In this document: piece by piece, positions 45,090-53,522 of the stretch
How positions within the stretch are numbered: the stretch's first letter is position 1
Layout: every line of letters starts with the position of its first letter
NCBI GenBank assembly: GCA_002083555.1
Contig: MSXN01000022.1
Span: 1 to 64,000 of the forward strand
From: Nitrospira sp. ST-bin5
GTDB taxonomy: Bacteria; Nitrospirota; Nitrospiria; Nitrospirales; Nitrospiraceae
Length of the DNA stretch: 64,000 bases
Direction: 5' to 3'
The notes under the pieces: model-generated
Told to the model about the DNA's origin: nothing
Seen by the model: the letters and a program-made list of their open reading frames with translations, nothing else
Database searches by the model: none
Made by a program: the position numbers and the translations under genes

Positions 45090-46106
45090 ATGATGCGCGC
45101 GTGCTGCTCGGGAGTGTTTGGAGTGCTGGCAGTCATTCTGCTTGCAGGGTGCGGTTCGGTTCGTTCCAGTGAACTGCCGGTCGTGGTCAAGCGCACTCAG
45201 ATGCAGATGGGGACGCTGGTCTCCATCACGGTTGTGGCACCCTCTCGGGAGATTGGTCGCTCTTCCATAGAGGCAGGATTTCGTGAAATCAAGAGACTTG
45301 AGCAGATGCTCAGTACCTGGATCCAGACGAGTGAATTGTCGCAAGTGAATGCGGCTGCTGGGCAACGGCCTGTGGTGGTTGGTCCGGAAACACTGGACCT
45401 GATTGTGCGTTCACTTGAAATGGCCGGTCTCACGGAAGGCGGATTTAATATTGCGGTCGGACCGGCGGTGGAGGCCTGGAGTGTGACAGACCGCCAGCGC
45501 GTTCCGAGTCATGCGGAATTACAGTCACTCAAGTCGCTCGTTGATTGGACTACGATCCAAATTGATCGCCAGGCCCGCACCATTTTTTTGCCTAAACCTG
45601 GCATGCGCATTGATGTCGGTGGAGTCGGGAAGGGGTATGCGGCGGATCGCGCCGTCGACGTGCTGAAGCGGGCCGGCGCACGAGGAGGCGTGGTGGCGCT
45701 TTCAGGTGATATCAAAACGTTCGGCGATCTACCCGGCATGCAGGGCTTTCCCGTCGGCATTCGCCATCCGCGGCAGAAAGATGCGATGGCCGCGACGATC
45801 GATCTCAAAAACGAGGCTATTTCCACGGCAGGCGACTACGAACGGTACTTTGAGCAGGATGGAGTGCGCTATCACCACATCCTCGACCCGCAGTCGCTGC
45901 AGCCAGCGCGGAAATGCCAGAGCGTCACCGTGATTGCCGCCGAAGGGACCGTCGCAGACGGGCTTGATACAGGAATTTTTGTCCTTGGGCCGGAACGTGG
46001 AATGGCGTTGGTCGAGCGTCTGCCGGATGTCGAAGCCGTCATCATCGATGATCAAGGGGAGATGACCGTGTCGTCGGGGCTTCGATCTCGTCTGCGGTAT
46101 CCGTAG
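45090..46106 (+). CDS. apbE: FAD:protein FMN transferase
   Basis: It attaches FMN from FAD to a Thr or Ser in FMN_bind domains of exported proteins. The lipoprotein signal ends in LAGC (Cys at residue 21), placing it in the envelope. Family motifs are visible: MGTLVSITV, GGVGKGYAADRAV, ALSGDIKTFG and the C-terminal DGLDTGIFVLG. Length of 338 residues is normal. It diverges from the operon encoding the FMN-binding protein at 41958-42644, its likely substrate. The small lipoprotein gene follows 27 bases later. Confidence 0.94.
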   Translation: MMRACCSGVFGVLAVILLAGCGSVRSSELPVVVKRTQMQMGTLVSITVVAPSREIGRSSIEAGFREIKRLEQMLSTWIQTSELSQVNAAAGQRPVVVGPETLDLIVRSLEMAGLTEGGFNIAVGPAVEAWSVTDRQRVPSHAELQSLKSLVDWTTIQIDRQARTIFLPKPGMRIDVGGVGKGYAADRAVDVLKRAGARGGVVALSGDIKTFGDLPGMQGFPVGIRHPRQKDAMAATIDLKNEAISTAGDYERYFEQDGVRYHHILDPQSLQPARKCQSVTVIAAEGTVADGLDTGIFVLGPERGMALVERLPDVEAVIIDDQGEMTVSSGLRSRLRYP

Positions 46107-46133
46107 ACGGATTTTTTTCGAGAGGGGAACACG

Positions 46134-46508
46134 ATGGCTCAAAGATGGGGGCATGAGATAATGCGATGGATTCGGTTTTGTCTGGTTCTGGGGCTCGTCT
46201 GCTGCGGCGCCTGCAGTGAGTTTGAAACAGGCTACTTTCAGAGCAAGGTGAATCAGGTCACGCAGGAGGAAGTAGCGAAGCGCTACGGAATGCCGCATAA
46301 GCAAGAGAAGCAACAAGGCGGGCGTTCCCTCTGGACCTATTATGTGCGGGGAAGCGGGACCAGCGGCTATAGCGGGTATGCCAGAGCGGAGTATTGCCGG
46401 GCCTATTTGCTCACCTTTGATCAGCAGGGAATGTTGCGCGACTGGCATGACCAGGACTGTGCGACGAAGCCGGCGAAAATCACCGAGCCGTTTTCAGGTC
46501 GTAACTGA
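46134..46508 (+). CDS. Small SmpA/BamE-like lipoprotein
   Basis: A 124-residue protein with a lipoprotein-like signal ending CCGAC. The rest recalls the SmpA/BamE/OmlA fold: VTQEEVAKRYGMP, then SLWTYYV and YLLTFDQQGMLRDW. The role is unknown, perhaps outer-membrane assembly or binding of a partner. The ATG has GAGGGGAA upstream. It is probably co-transcribed with apbE, and its 3' end overlaps that of tonB on the other strand by 29 bases. Confidence 0.75.
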   Translation: MAQRWGHEIMRWIRFCLVLGLVCCGACSEFETGYFQSKVNQVTQEEVAKRYGMPHKQEKQQGGRSLWTYYVRGSGTSGYSGYARAEYCRAYLLTFDQQGMLRDWHDQDCATKPAKITEPFSGRN

Positions 46509-47523
46509 TCGAAAACTTGATGGGGCGCTGCGGGCGACCGAGCGGGCGTGAGAGCTTGATCGGCGGGCCTTGCTCCACGTCGGCAATGGCCGCTTGATCG
46601 AGCACAGTATTGCCAGAGCTTTTGGCAATTTTCACATCCGTCAACGTGCCGTTCTCATGGAGCATTGCCACCAGCACGACTTTCCCCTGCACGCCTTCCA
46701 GTCGTAGGGTTGCGGGATAGTGCTTTTCCAGATCGGTAATCCATCTTCCCATCAACGCTGAGAGCCAGCCGTCATCCGGTTTTGCTGTGCCCGTCTGACC
46801 TGGCTGAATTTCTGGAGCGGCTGGTGTGACAGATTGCTGGGTTGCCGTGGATGTATCTGCGGTCCTGCCGGGCGTAGGTACTGGTTGGTGTGGGAGGTCC
46901 ACTTCCGTGCGAACAGGCTCAGGCGCGCTCGGTGCCGGCTCAGGAACACTGGTTGCTGTGCTGGCCGGCGCGGAGGCTGACGCTGGTTCGGGGGGGGAGA
47001 CTGAATGCGCGGGCGGTGGTATATCGGCCAGGGCTGTTGTGGGTGGAGCCTCAGGTGATTTCATGGCAACGGGCGACTGGGGGCGTGGCTGGTCACGGAC
47101 TGGCTCAGGCGTGGGCTCAGGCTTTGAGGGCGCTGCGGCTTGTATCGGAGGAAAGGGGGCCGGTTCAGCACGAGGCGGTGTGATAGGGGTGTGTATCGGC
47201 GGTGGTGGGGCAGGGAGAACGGGAGAGGGCAAGGGCTGAACAGGTGCGGGTTCCGGTGGTCTCGGGGCGAGAACCTGCGACTGCCTTGGGGGCGGCGGAG
47301 TCGGCGGCGACTCGTTGGCGGCAGTCGGCGAGTGAGGTATCGCAGCCGGTTGAACCATGGCGACATTCCACTCGAATGGTTTCTCCAGCACTGCCAGTTG
47401 CATCTGTTGAAGTAATACCATTGCTCCGAGCACAAGGCTGCCATGAAGGACAAGCGAAACCAGCCACCCTGCTTTATGCGCTCCGCCGGCATTCAGCCGA
47501 TCCTGTTTTTCGACCTGCCTCAC
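46480..47523 (-). CDS. tonB: TonB energy-transducing protein
   Basis: It couples the inner-membrane proton gradient to outer-membrane receptors. It has one N-terminal membrane helix (about residues 20-40), a very long Pro/Ala/Glu-rich spacer (about residues 60-245) that crosses the periplasm, and a C-terminal TonB domain with YPATLRLEGVQGKVVLVAMLHENG. At 347 residues it is longer than E. coli TonB (239), mainly in the spacer. Its start overlaps the exbD stop by four bases. No TonB-dependent receptor gene is in this window. Confidence 0.9.
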   Translation of the reverse strand: MRQVEKQDRLNAGGAHKAGWLVSLVLHGSLVLGAMVLLQQMQLAVLEKPFEWNVAMVQPAAIPHSPTAANESPPTPPPPRQSQVLAPRPPEPAPVQPLPSPVLPAPPPPIHTPITPPRAEPAPFPPIQAAAPSKPEPTPEPVRDQPRPQSPVAMKSPEAPPTTALADIPPPAHSVSPPEPASASAPASTATSVPEPAPSAPEPVRTEVDLPHQPVPTPGRTADTSTATQQSVTPAAPEIQPGQTGTAKPDDGWLSALMGRWITDLEKHYPATLRLEGVQGKVVLVAMLHENGTLTDVKIAKSSGNTVLDQAAIADVEQGPPIKLSRPLGRPQRPIKFSISYDLKTAR

Positions 47524-47897
47524 AGCCGGATGACCTCAAGGCTGACCTGTTGGAATCCCAATCCTCTGACTTCGTCGACGAGGGCGACGAAGCGTTCAAG
47601 CACGGTCACTTTATCCGCCCGAACGACCACTGCCGAGTCGCGCGATTCTCCACCGAGCGCAGCAGGCAAGCCGTCATCCGGTATGGGTTTGTCGTTTAGA
47701 AAGAGATGCCCTTCCGATGTGAGCGTGATGACCAGGGGCACATCTTTGCGGTCGCTGACCGACTTCGCTTTGGCCAGATTGACCGGGATCTGCCCCGTGC
47801 TGATGAAGGTGGCGGTGGTCAGGACGATGACTAGCAGCACGAGCATGACATCCACGAGCGGGATGACGTTGATTTGATCAACTTGCTGACGATCCAT
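47520..47897 (-). CDS. exbD: ExbD proton-channel subunit
   Basis: A 125-residue inner-membrane protein with one N-terminal helix that carries the functional aspartate in INVIPLVDVMLVLLVI. A periplasmic domain ends SLEVIRL. It works with ExbB to energise TonB. It overlaps exbB by 20 bases and tonB by four, so the three form one tight unit, exbB-exbD-tonB. Confidence 0.93.
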   Translation of the reverse strand: MDRQQVDQINVIPLVDVMLVLLVIVLTTATFISTGQIPVNLAKAKSVSDRKDVPLVITLTSEGHLFLNDKPIPDDGLPAALGGESRDSAVVVRADKVTVLERFVALVDEVRGLGFQQVSLEVIRL

Positions 47898-48312
47898 GAT
47901 CCACCTTGTACTGGGTCAGCAGTTCGGCGACCCGGCGTCGGAGAATGTTATTCATCACCACACAGGGGATCGCCACGAGCAATCCCACGGCAGTCGCTTT
48001 CAAGGCGAGGCTCAATCCGATCATGATCGTGTTGACCGCCATGGTGCCGGATGTGCCCATGGTGTGGAAGGTCAGCATGATTCCAAGGACGGTCCCCAGC
48101 AGTCCGATATAGGGGGCATTGGCTGCCACTGTCCCGATGATCACCAATCGCTTCGTCAGGGCGATTTCAAATACCTGAGCGTTGGGGTAGTGCGCAGCGT
48201 TGATATTGCGGTAGAAGAGCCAGCGCTCAACCGCGACGGCGACCGACCAGAGGCTGAGGCCGAGTAATAGTCCGATGATGCCATAATCCACTACGTGCTT
48301 CAGTGAGTCCAT
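47878..48312 (-). CDS. exbB: ExbB proton-channel subunit
   Basis: A 144-residue MotA/TolQ/ExbB-family protein with three membrane segments. The conserved GLLGTVLGIMLTF and LSLALKATAVGLLVAIPCVVMNN stretches line the proton path. It is a short form: E. coli ExbB has 244 residues. AAGGAG lies before the ATG. It leads the exbB-exbD-tonB unit; a perfect palindrome lies upstream. Confidence 0.92.
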   Translation of the reverse strand: MDSLKHVVDYGIIGLLLGLSLWSVAVAVERWLFYRNINAAHYPNAQVFEIALTKRLVIIGTVAANAPYIGLLGTVLGIMLTFHTMGTSGTMAVNTIMIGLSLALKATAVGLLVAIPCVVMNNILRRRVAELLTQYKVDHGSSAS

Positions 48313-48335
48313 ACCTGTGCTCCTTCGATAACGCT

Positions 48336-48352
48336 GGTTCTGAGTCAGAACC
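48336..48352. promoter_or_regulatory. Perfect 17-base palindrome upstream of exbB
   Basis: GGTTCTGA-G-TCAGAACC is an exact 8-1-8 inverted repeat, 24 bases before the exbB start. No T tract follows on the minus strand, so a regulator site is more likely than a terminator. It does not resemble the Fur-like boxes in this window. Confidence 0.5.
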
Positions 48353-48429
48353 GTCAGGGAAATCGGCTGGTTCGCCTATCATCAATGCCAGATGGTGAAA
48401 AGACCTGTCAACATGACAGCGGCTGGAAC

Positions 48430-49557
48430 CTAGGGCATCGAGGAGGGGGCCGGGAAGACCACCGTGTGGGTGGCCAAGACCTGGAGCTCAACGGCGGTCC
48501 CTTCCTGATACACACTCGTCGAGCCCTCACTGCTGTGAACGATCTGCCCGGAGGGAAGACGGACGGTATAGAGATTTTCAGATCCCCGGAATTGGCGGCC
48601 GATGATGCGGGCGCTCGCGCCTTTGGCCGGCAGCAGGTGGATATCGTCAGGCCGGATCATCACGACCACGGCGGTGCCTTCCGCACCGGGGAGCGTGTTG
48701 GGAAATTCCCCCAACTCGGTGTGAATCATCCCGTCCCTGATGCCGCCTTGGATGAAATCGGCTTGTCCCACAAAGTCCGCGACGAAGGGGCTGGCCGGCA
48801 TGTGGTAGATCAACTCCGGCGTATCCATTTGTTCCAACACGCCCTGGTTCAAAACCGCGATCCGGTCGGCCATCGCAAAGGCTTCTTCGTGATCATGTGT
48901 CACGAGAATCGTGGTGGTCTTGGTGCGCCGCAGCAGCGCATGGAGGTCCTGGCGCATCCGGCCGGCCATGTCGGGATCCAGATTGCTGAAGGGCTCATCC
49001 AGCAAGAGGACGACGGGATTCTGCACGAGGGCGCGGGCCAGTGCGACGCGCTGCTGTTGCCCGCCGGAGAGTTCATGCGGGTAGCGGCGGTCAAATCCTT
49101 CAAGGCCGGTGAGGGTGAGCATTTCTTGGACCTGGCATCTCCGGTCCCCCCGGGACAAGTGCTGGAGCCCGAAGGCGATGTTGTCCGCCACCCGCAGATG
49201 GGGGAACAGTGCATATTCCTGGAAGACCATGCCGACGCGCCGCTCTTCGGTCGGAACGGTGAGATTCGCATTCGACACCAGGCGTCCGGACAGAAACAGT
49301 TCGCCGGACCGGACCGGTTCGAAACCGGCAATCGCCCGGAGGATTGTGGTCTTCCCGCAACCGGAGGGGCCCAGCAGGCAGAGAATCTCTCCCTCGCGCG
49401 CAACAAAAGAGATGTTGCGGATTGCCGGGCGCCCGGTTTCATAGGCGCAGGCGACCGCGCGCAGCTCCAGCACATTGGAGGCCGGCTGGTAGAGATCCGG
49501 TTGGTTCGGGGTGTGAGGTGTTTCAGTATCCATCCTGATCCGCTGGTACAGAGGCAC
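48430..49557 (-). CDS. fbpC: Ferric iron ABC transporter, ATPase (FbpC type)
   Basis: The ATPase that powers ferric ion import. Walker A is GPSGCGKT, the signature is LSGGQQQR, Walker B is VVLLLDEPF, and the H-loop is in LVTHDHEEAF. The C-terminal about 110 residues form a TOBE-type regulatory domain. It has 375 residues. A later ATG at 49533 (MDTETPHTP) is an equally possible start. It is the last gene of a binding protein-permease-ATPase operon, six bases after the permease. Confidence 0.9.
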   Translation of the reverse strand: MPLYQRIRMDTETPHTPNQPDLYQPASNVLELRAVACAYETGRPAIRNISFVAREGEILCLLGPSGCGKTTILRAIAGFEPVRSGELFLSGRLVSNANLTVPTEERRVGMVFQEYALFPHLRVADNIAFGLQHLSRGDRRCQVQEMLTLTGLEGFDRRYPHELSGGQQQRVALARALVQNPVVLLLDEPFSNLDPDMAGRMRQDLHALLRRTKTTTILVTHDHEEAFAMADRIAVLNQGVLEQMDTPELIYHMPASPFVADFVGQADFIQGGIRDGMIHTELGEFPNTLPGAEGTAVVVMIRPDDIHLLPAKGASARIIGRQFRGSENLYTVRLPSGQIVHSSEGSTSVYQEGTAVELQVLATHTVVFPAPSSMP

Positions 49558-49563
49558 AGCCTC

Positions 49564-51147
49564 TTACGCGGCCCTCCAGTCTTTTGAGACCAATAGATAC
49601 AACGCAGGGAGGCTCAATAACACGATGAGCAGCGCGGCAGGCGCCGCCAATTGAAAATACTCCTCGCTGGCTTCCAGCCACACCCGTATGGCCAGCGTAT
49701 CGAACCCGACCGGGCGCAAGAGCAGGGTGGCCGGCAGTTCTTTCATGGTTTGAAGAAACATGAGGACCCAGGCGACGACAAAGCCGTTGCGCACCAGCGG
49801 CAGGGTCACGCGGCGCCAGGTGTCGCGGACGCCCAGTCCCAACGTGCGGGCGACCTCTTCGAGATTCGGCGTGATCTGCTGCAGTGCCGGTTCCAGCGAT
49901 TGGAGCCCAGCGGGAAGAAAGTGGATCACGTACGCGATCACCAGGAGCAGGATTGTTCCATACATCACCGGAGCGATTTTCAGGCAGAGCACGAGCACTG
50001 CGAGCGCGGCGACTGGCCCAGGAAGCACATAGCCGGCATAGGCGGCCTGGAGGCAGCCGATGTTCAGAGCCGTCGGGCGCCGGCTTGCCAGATATGCCAA
50101 GGGAAGGCCGATGATCACGCCGACGGTTGCCGCCGCCGCCGCCAACAGGGCGCTGTTCCAGATAAAGCCAAAGAATCGGCTATCGATGATGGCTTGCGCT
50201 TCGGGCGACAGGCTCCAGGTAATCAGTAAGTAGGCGGGAACGCCGAAGGACATGGCGACAATCAGGCTCATGACTGCCGTAATCGAGGCGGTGCCGATCC
50301 AGGTGCAGCGCACGCGCTGCGGAGGCCGGTAGCGGCCGCTGGTTTGGTAGAAGCGGCTGCGCTGACGAAACCACCGTTCAGTAACGAGAAAGAGCAGTGC
50401 CAGGACGACGAGCAAGACACTCAGAATGCTGGCGGCGGTATTGTCGGAACGTCCGGTCATCTGCTGGAACACGGCATACGTGAGCGTCTGATAGCGCAGC
50501 AGCGACACTGCGCCGAAATCCGAGACGACATAGAGAATGACCAGCGCGACTCCTGCGGCGATCGACGGACGCATGAGGGGGAGCGTCACGCGCCAGAGCG
50601 TCATGAGCCGGGACACCCCGCAGACTCGCGCGACCTCCTCGAATGACACATTCAGGCTTAAGAGGGCGCTGCGGGTGAGCAGATAGACGAAGGGAAAGGT
50701 ATCCAGGGCCATGACGAACGTTGTGCCCCAAAAACTTTGCGGTGACACGATGCGGGCTTGCGGCCCGGCCCAAAGCTGCCAGAGGTGCTCCACCGGTCCG
50801 CCGAATCCCAACAGATAGGTGTAGACATAGGCCAGGACGTACGTGGGCATGGCGAGGGGAAGAATCAGTGCGGCTTCCCAGAGGCGGCGTCCTGGGAAAT
50901 CGAAACGGACCACTAGCCATGCCGTGGAGACGCCTAGAATCAGCGTGAGGATCGCGACGGCTCCTGCAAGGGTGACGGTGTTGAACAGGAGCTCGGGAAT
51001 TCGCGTCGCCCACAGACGAGACCAGACCGCCGGGTCGGCCGACAGCGCCAGGATCGTGACATAGCCGAGCGGCAGCAGAATCAATCCCGCGGTGGCGATG
51101 GCGGCAAGTTGCAGCGGAGAAGCGAGCTGCTGGCGAAGCGTGGTCAC
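49564..51147 (-). CDS. fbpB: Ferric iron ABC transporter, fused permease (FbpB type)
   Basis: A 527-residue double permease with about 12 membrane segments, two transport domains in one chain. Each half has an EAA loop contacting the ATPase: EEVARVCGVSRLMTLWRVTLPL and EEVARTLGLGVRDTWRRVTLPL. This is the layout of FbpB/SfuB ferric permeases. It lies 15 bases after the binding-protein gene and six before the ATPase. Confidence 0.92.
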   Translation of the reverse strand: MTTLRQQLASPLQLAAIATAGLILLPLGYVTILALSADPAVWSRLWATRIPELLFNTVTLAGAVAILTLILGVSTAWLVVRFDFPGRRLWEAALILPLAMPTYVLAYVYTYLLGFGGPVEHLWQLWAGPQARIVSPQSFWGTTFVMALDTFPFVYLLTRSALLSLNVSFEEVARVCGVSRLMTLWRVTLPLMRPSIAAGVALVILYVVSDFGAVSLLRYQTLTYAVFQQMTGRSDNTAASILSVLLVVLALLFLVTERWFRQRSRFYQTSGRYRPPQRVRCTWIGTASITAVMSLIVAMSFGVPAYLLITWSLSPEAQAIIDSRFFGFIWNSALLAAAAATVGVIIGLPLAYLASRRPTALNIGCLQAAYAGYVLPGPVAALAVLVLCLKIAPVMYGTILLLVIAYVIHFLPAGLQSLEPALQQITPNLEEVARTLGLGVRDTWRRVTLPLVRNGFVVAWVLMFLQTMKELPATLLLRPVGFDTLAIRVWLEASEEYFQLAAPAALLIVLLSLPALYLLVSKDWRAA

Positions 51148-51162
51148 AACGGGCCTCGTGGA

Positions 51163-52230
51163 TTAGCGGAGGCCCACTTGCTCAATGAGCGTGAGGGTTG
51201 GTTCCCGGAGCTCAGCCAATCGTGTCAGCGGCACCTGGGCGGCGCGGAAGCTTTTTCGATCAACCAAGGCCGGGTCTGCCTTTACTTCCGGATGTAATGG
51301 ATATTCCTTATCCAGATCGGCAAACATCTTCTGTCCGGCTTGCGCCACGAGAAACTCGATCAGCAGTTTGGCATTCTCGACATGCGTGCTCGGCTTGGTA
51401 ATCCCGATGCCGGTGACGTTCATGATCCCGCCCATCCCGCCTTCTTTTTGGTCCGGCATGATGACGGCCAACGGCGCGGTGGGCTGCGTGGCGAGGTGGC
51501 GGTACACGTAGTAGTGATTTACGATGCCCACGGCGACCTGCCCTTTGGCTACGGCTTCCACGATTTGAGAGCTTTTTTGGTAGACCTGCGAGCCAGCGTT
51601 ATCGCGCAGGCCTTCCAGAAATTTCTTGGTGCGCTCGTCGCCGTGCGTGGCGCGGATCACCGACACTCCCGCTTGCAGGTATTCACTGCCGGAGTTGGGA
51701 ATCGCAAGCTTGTCTTTCCATTGGGGATTCGCCAGGTCGAGCAGGGAGGTGAGTTGATCGGGCTTCACCATGGCCGTGTTGTAGACAATAATCCAAAACC
51801 GGCCGGAGAGACCGACCCAGCTATTGTCTGCGGCGCGGAACTGCGAAGGAATGGCTCGCTCGACCTCGCGCATGTTGAGCGGCCGCAAGAGTCCGGCTCC
51901 CCGGGCAAGTTCAAGACTTCCGGCATCGTTGGTCAAGAGGAGGTCCGCGGGGGTGCGATCGCCTTCTGCCTTCAGCCGGTTGACCAATTCGGTCGTGCCG
52001 GAGGAGAGCAGATCCACCTGGATGCCGGTTTTGGCGGTAAACGCATCGAAGACCGGTTTGATGAGTCGCTCGGCCCGGCCCGAATAGACGACAAGTTTGT
52101 CCGCGGCCAATACTTCGGCCTGCGGCATCAGCAGTGACACGAGTATGAGGAAACCTGCGGCCAGGGCCGGGATGATCCGGCGGTGTCTGTACGTTGTGAC
52201 GGGGCGAAGCGGTTTCAAGAGAGTGGCCAT
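51163..52230 (-). CDS. fbpA: Ferric iron ABC transporter, periplasmic binding protein (FbpA/FutA type)
   Basis: A 355-residue exported protein. The signal peptide ends near EVLAA (residue 43) and the mature part begins DKLVVYSGR, typical of the family. NHYYVYRHL contains the tyrosine pair that binds ferric ion in FutA/FbpA proteins. With the next two genes it forms a complete importer. A Fur-like sequence lies 21-44 bases upstream, so low-iron induction is likely. Confidence 0.92.
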   Translation of the reverse strand: MATLLKPLRPVTTYRHRRIIPALAAGFLILVSLLMPQAEVLAADKLVVYSGRAERLIKPVFDAFTAKTGIQVDLLSSGTTELVNRLKAEGDRTPADLLLTNDAGSLELARGAGLLRPLNMREVERAIPSQFRAADNSWVGLSGRFWIIVYNTAMVKPDQLTSLLDLANPQWKDKLAIPNSGSEYLQAGVSVIRATHGDERTKKFLEGLRDNAGSQVYQKSSQIVEAVAKGQVAVGIVNHYYVYRHLATQPTAPLAVIMPDQKEGGMGGIMNVTGIGITKPSTHVENAKLLIEFLVAQAGQKMFADLDKEYPLHPEVKADPALVDRKSFRAAQVPLTRLAELREPTLTLIEQVGLR

Positions 52231-52250
52231 GGGCGTGGTCTGCCTCGCAA

Positions 52251-52274
52251 TTGAAATTGATAAATCGTCTCAAG
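52251..52274 (-). promoter_or_regulatory. Possible Fur box upstream of fbpA
   Basis: Read on the minus strand, CTTGAGACGATTTATCAATT shares TTGAGA and CGATT with the box at 44965-44982 and partly fits the Fur consensus. It lies between fur and the binding-protein gene. Confidence 0.45.
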
Positions 52275-52300
52275 ACTATAGCAAAAAAAACCGGCAGGGG

Positions 52301-52732
52301 TCAATGACGGCAGCGTCCACAGAGGCCGTAGAGTTCGAGGCGGTGTGTGGAAATCGTGAAGCCGTTCCGGGTGGCGACTTCCTCCTGAAGCTTTTCAATC
52401 TCGCAGTTTTCAAATTCCACAATTTTGCCGCAGTCGGTGCAGATCAGATGGTCGTGGTGGCCCTTATGGGAAATATTGTCATATTGGGTTTGCGTGCCGA
52501 AATGCCGGGCTTGTGCCAGACCCGCCTCACAGAAGAGGTTGAGCGTGCGATAGATGGTCGCAAGCCCCAGATGCGGGTCTTTCTTCGCCAGTTGGTGATA
52601 CATCTCTTCCGCGGTGATGTGTTCCTGCTGAAGGAAGGCGTCGAGAATGAGTTCACGCTGGCGCGTGTACTTTAGCTGGTGCTTGCCGAGGTGCGCTTTC
52701 AGCGCTTCCATCTCTTTGGCATGTTTAGGCAT
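52301..52732 (-). CDS. fur: Ferric uptake regulator Fur
   Basis: A 143-residue iron-responsive repressor. The winged-helix DNA-binding part (residues 1-85) includes LGLATIYRTLNLFCEAG. The metal-binding part contains GHHDHLICTDCGKIVEF with the regulatory histidines and two cysteines of the structural zinc site, and the C-terminus has a second pair, CGRC. All expected ligands are present. It is followed after 70 bases by the ferric transporter operon on the same strand. A start at Met8 is possible because the ribosome site is distant. Confidence 0.94.
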   Translation of the reverse strand: MPKHAKEMEALKAHLGKHQLKYTRQRELILDAFLQQEHITAEEMYHQLAKKDPHLGLATIYRTLNLFCEAGLAQARHFGTQTQYDNISHKGHHDHLICTDCGKIVEFENCEIEKLQEEVATRNGFTISTHRLELYGLCGRCRH

Positions 52733-52876
52733 AGAGTCCGGCCGACCCTCCTGTAAGAAACGGCATTAAAGACTAAAGCGCGCGGAGGGTCAAGGGGGGA
52801 TGGCGTGAGGAGGGGTTTGACGATGCTCCTGCGGGCTGTCTATAGTTCGAACGTTGTTGAATTGGGGAGAGGATAG

Positions 52877-53440
52877 ATGAGAAAGCCCAACCAGATTACG
52901 GTCGATCGCGCGCTTTTGTTGTATGTGCTGTATCTTGCCGAGCCGCACGGACTGCTGAGTGACGTCAAGTTGCAGCAGTTGGGCTTTCTCTGCGAGCTCC
53001 AGACGTTCGGAAAGGGCTTCAAGGGGTTTCACTTCGAGTTTTTCCGGTTCGCGTACGGGGCCTTCAGTAAGGACCTGGACAATGATCTGATGTCACTCCG
53101 CCGGAAAGAGCGGGTCGAAAATTTCACCCTGTCCGATCAGGCGAAAGAGGACGTGATTCCGCTCTTGCTCAAAGGCATCGAAGGCGTGGAGCCCAATGAA
53201 AAGGTGAAGGAGATCATCGATGCCGTCATGACGACCTACGGCCCTCAAGACAGCGGTACGATCACGAATTCAGTCGAGGCTGTCGAGCTGAGTACCCCTC
53301 AAGATCCCGAGTTCAAGATTCCCATCCGCGACATTGTCTTCCACACCACGCTGCTGGTTCCGCACCGCATTGAGGTGCAGGCTGAGTTCACGCTTCCGCC
53401 GGCCATTCTTGCCAAACTCAACATCGCGATGGGGTATTAG
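52877..53440 (+). CDS. Panacea/SocA-like domain protein, unknown
   Basis: A 187-residue cytoplasmic protein. Residues 10-75 (KLQQLGFLCELQ, FEFFRFAYGAFSKDLDNDL) recall the Panacea/DUF4065 domain, found in antitoxins and in SocA-type proteolytic adaptors. I base this on pattern only. The C-terminal part matches nothing I know. It stands alone between fur and a degenerate receiver gene, with GGGAGAGG before the ATG. No toxin-like small gene is next to it. If it is an antitoxin, its partner is elsewhere. Confidence 0.6.
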   Translation: MRKPNQITVDRALLLYVLYLAEPHGLLSDVKLQQLGFLCELQTFGKGFKGFHFEFFRFAYGAFSKDLDNDLMSLRRKERVENFTLSDQAKEDVIPLLLKGIEGVEPNEKVKEIIDAVMTTYGPQDSGTITNSVEAVELSTPQDPEFKIPIRDIVFHTTLLVPHRIEVQAEFTLPPAILAKLNIAMGY

Positions 53441-53522
53441 CCGGCTCACGCCTGGGGACGGTCGAATGAATCCGGCAGGCGCCCTTGCTGGAGGGCGTCG
53501 AGCTTCAGCGGGCAGGGGTCTC

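Noticed and set aside
46826..47239. Gly/Trp-rich open frame opposite the TonB spacer
   Set aside because: It is the complement of a proline-rich coding repeat and has no ribosome site.
48385..49587. Open frame of 400 codons on the plus strand opposite the iron ABC ATPase
   Set aside because: The ATPase has all motifs; the opposite frame has none.
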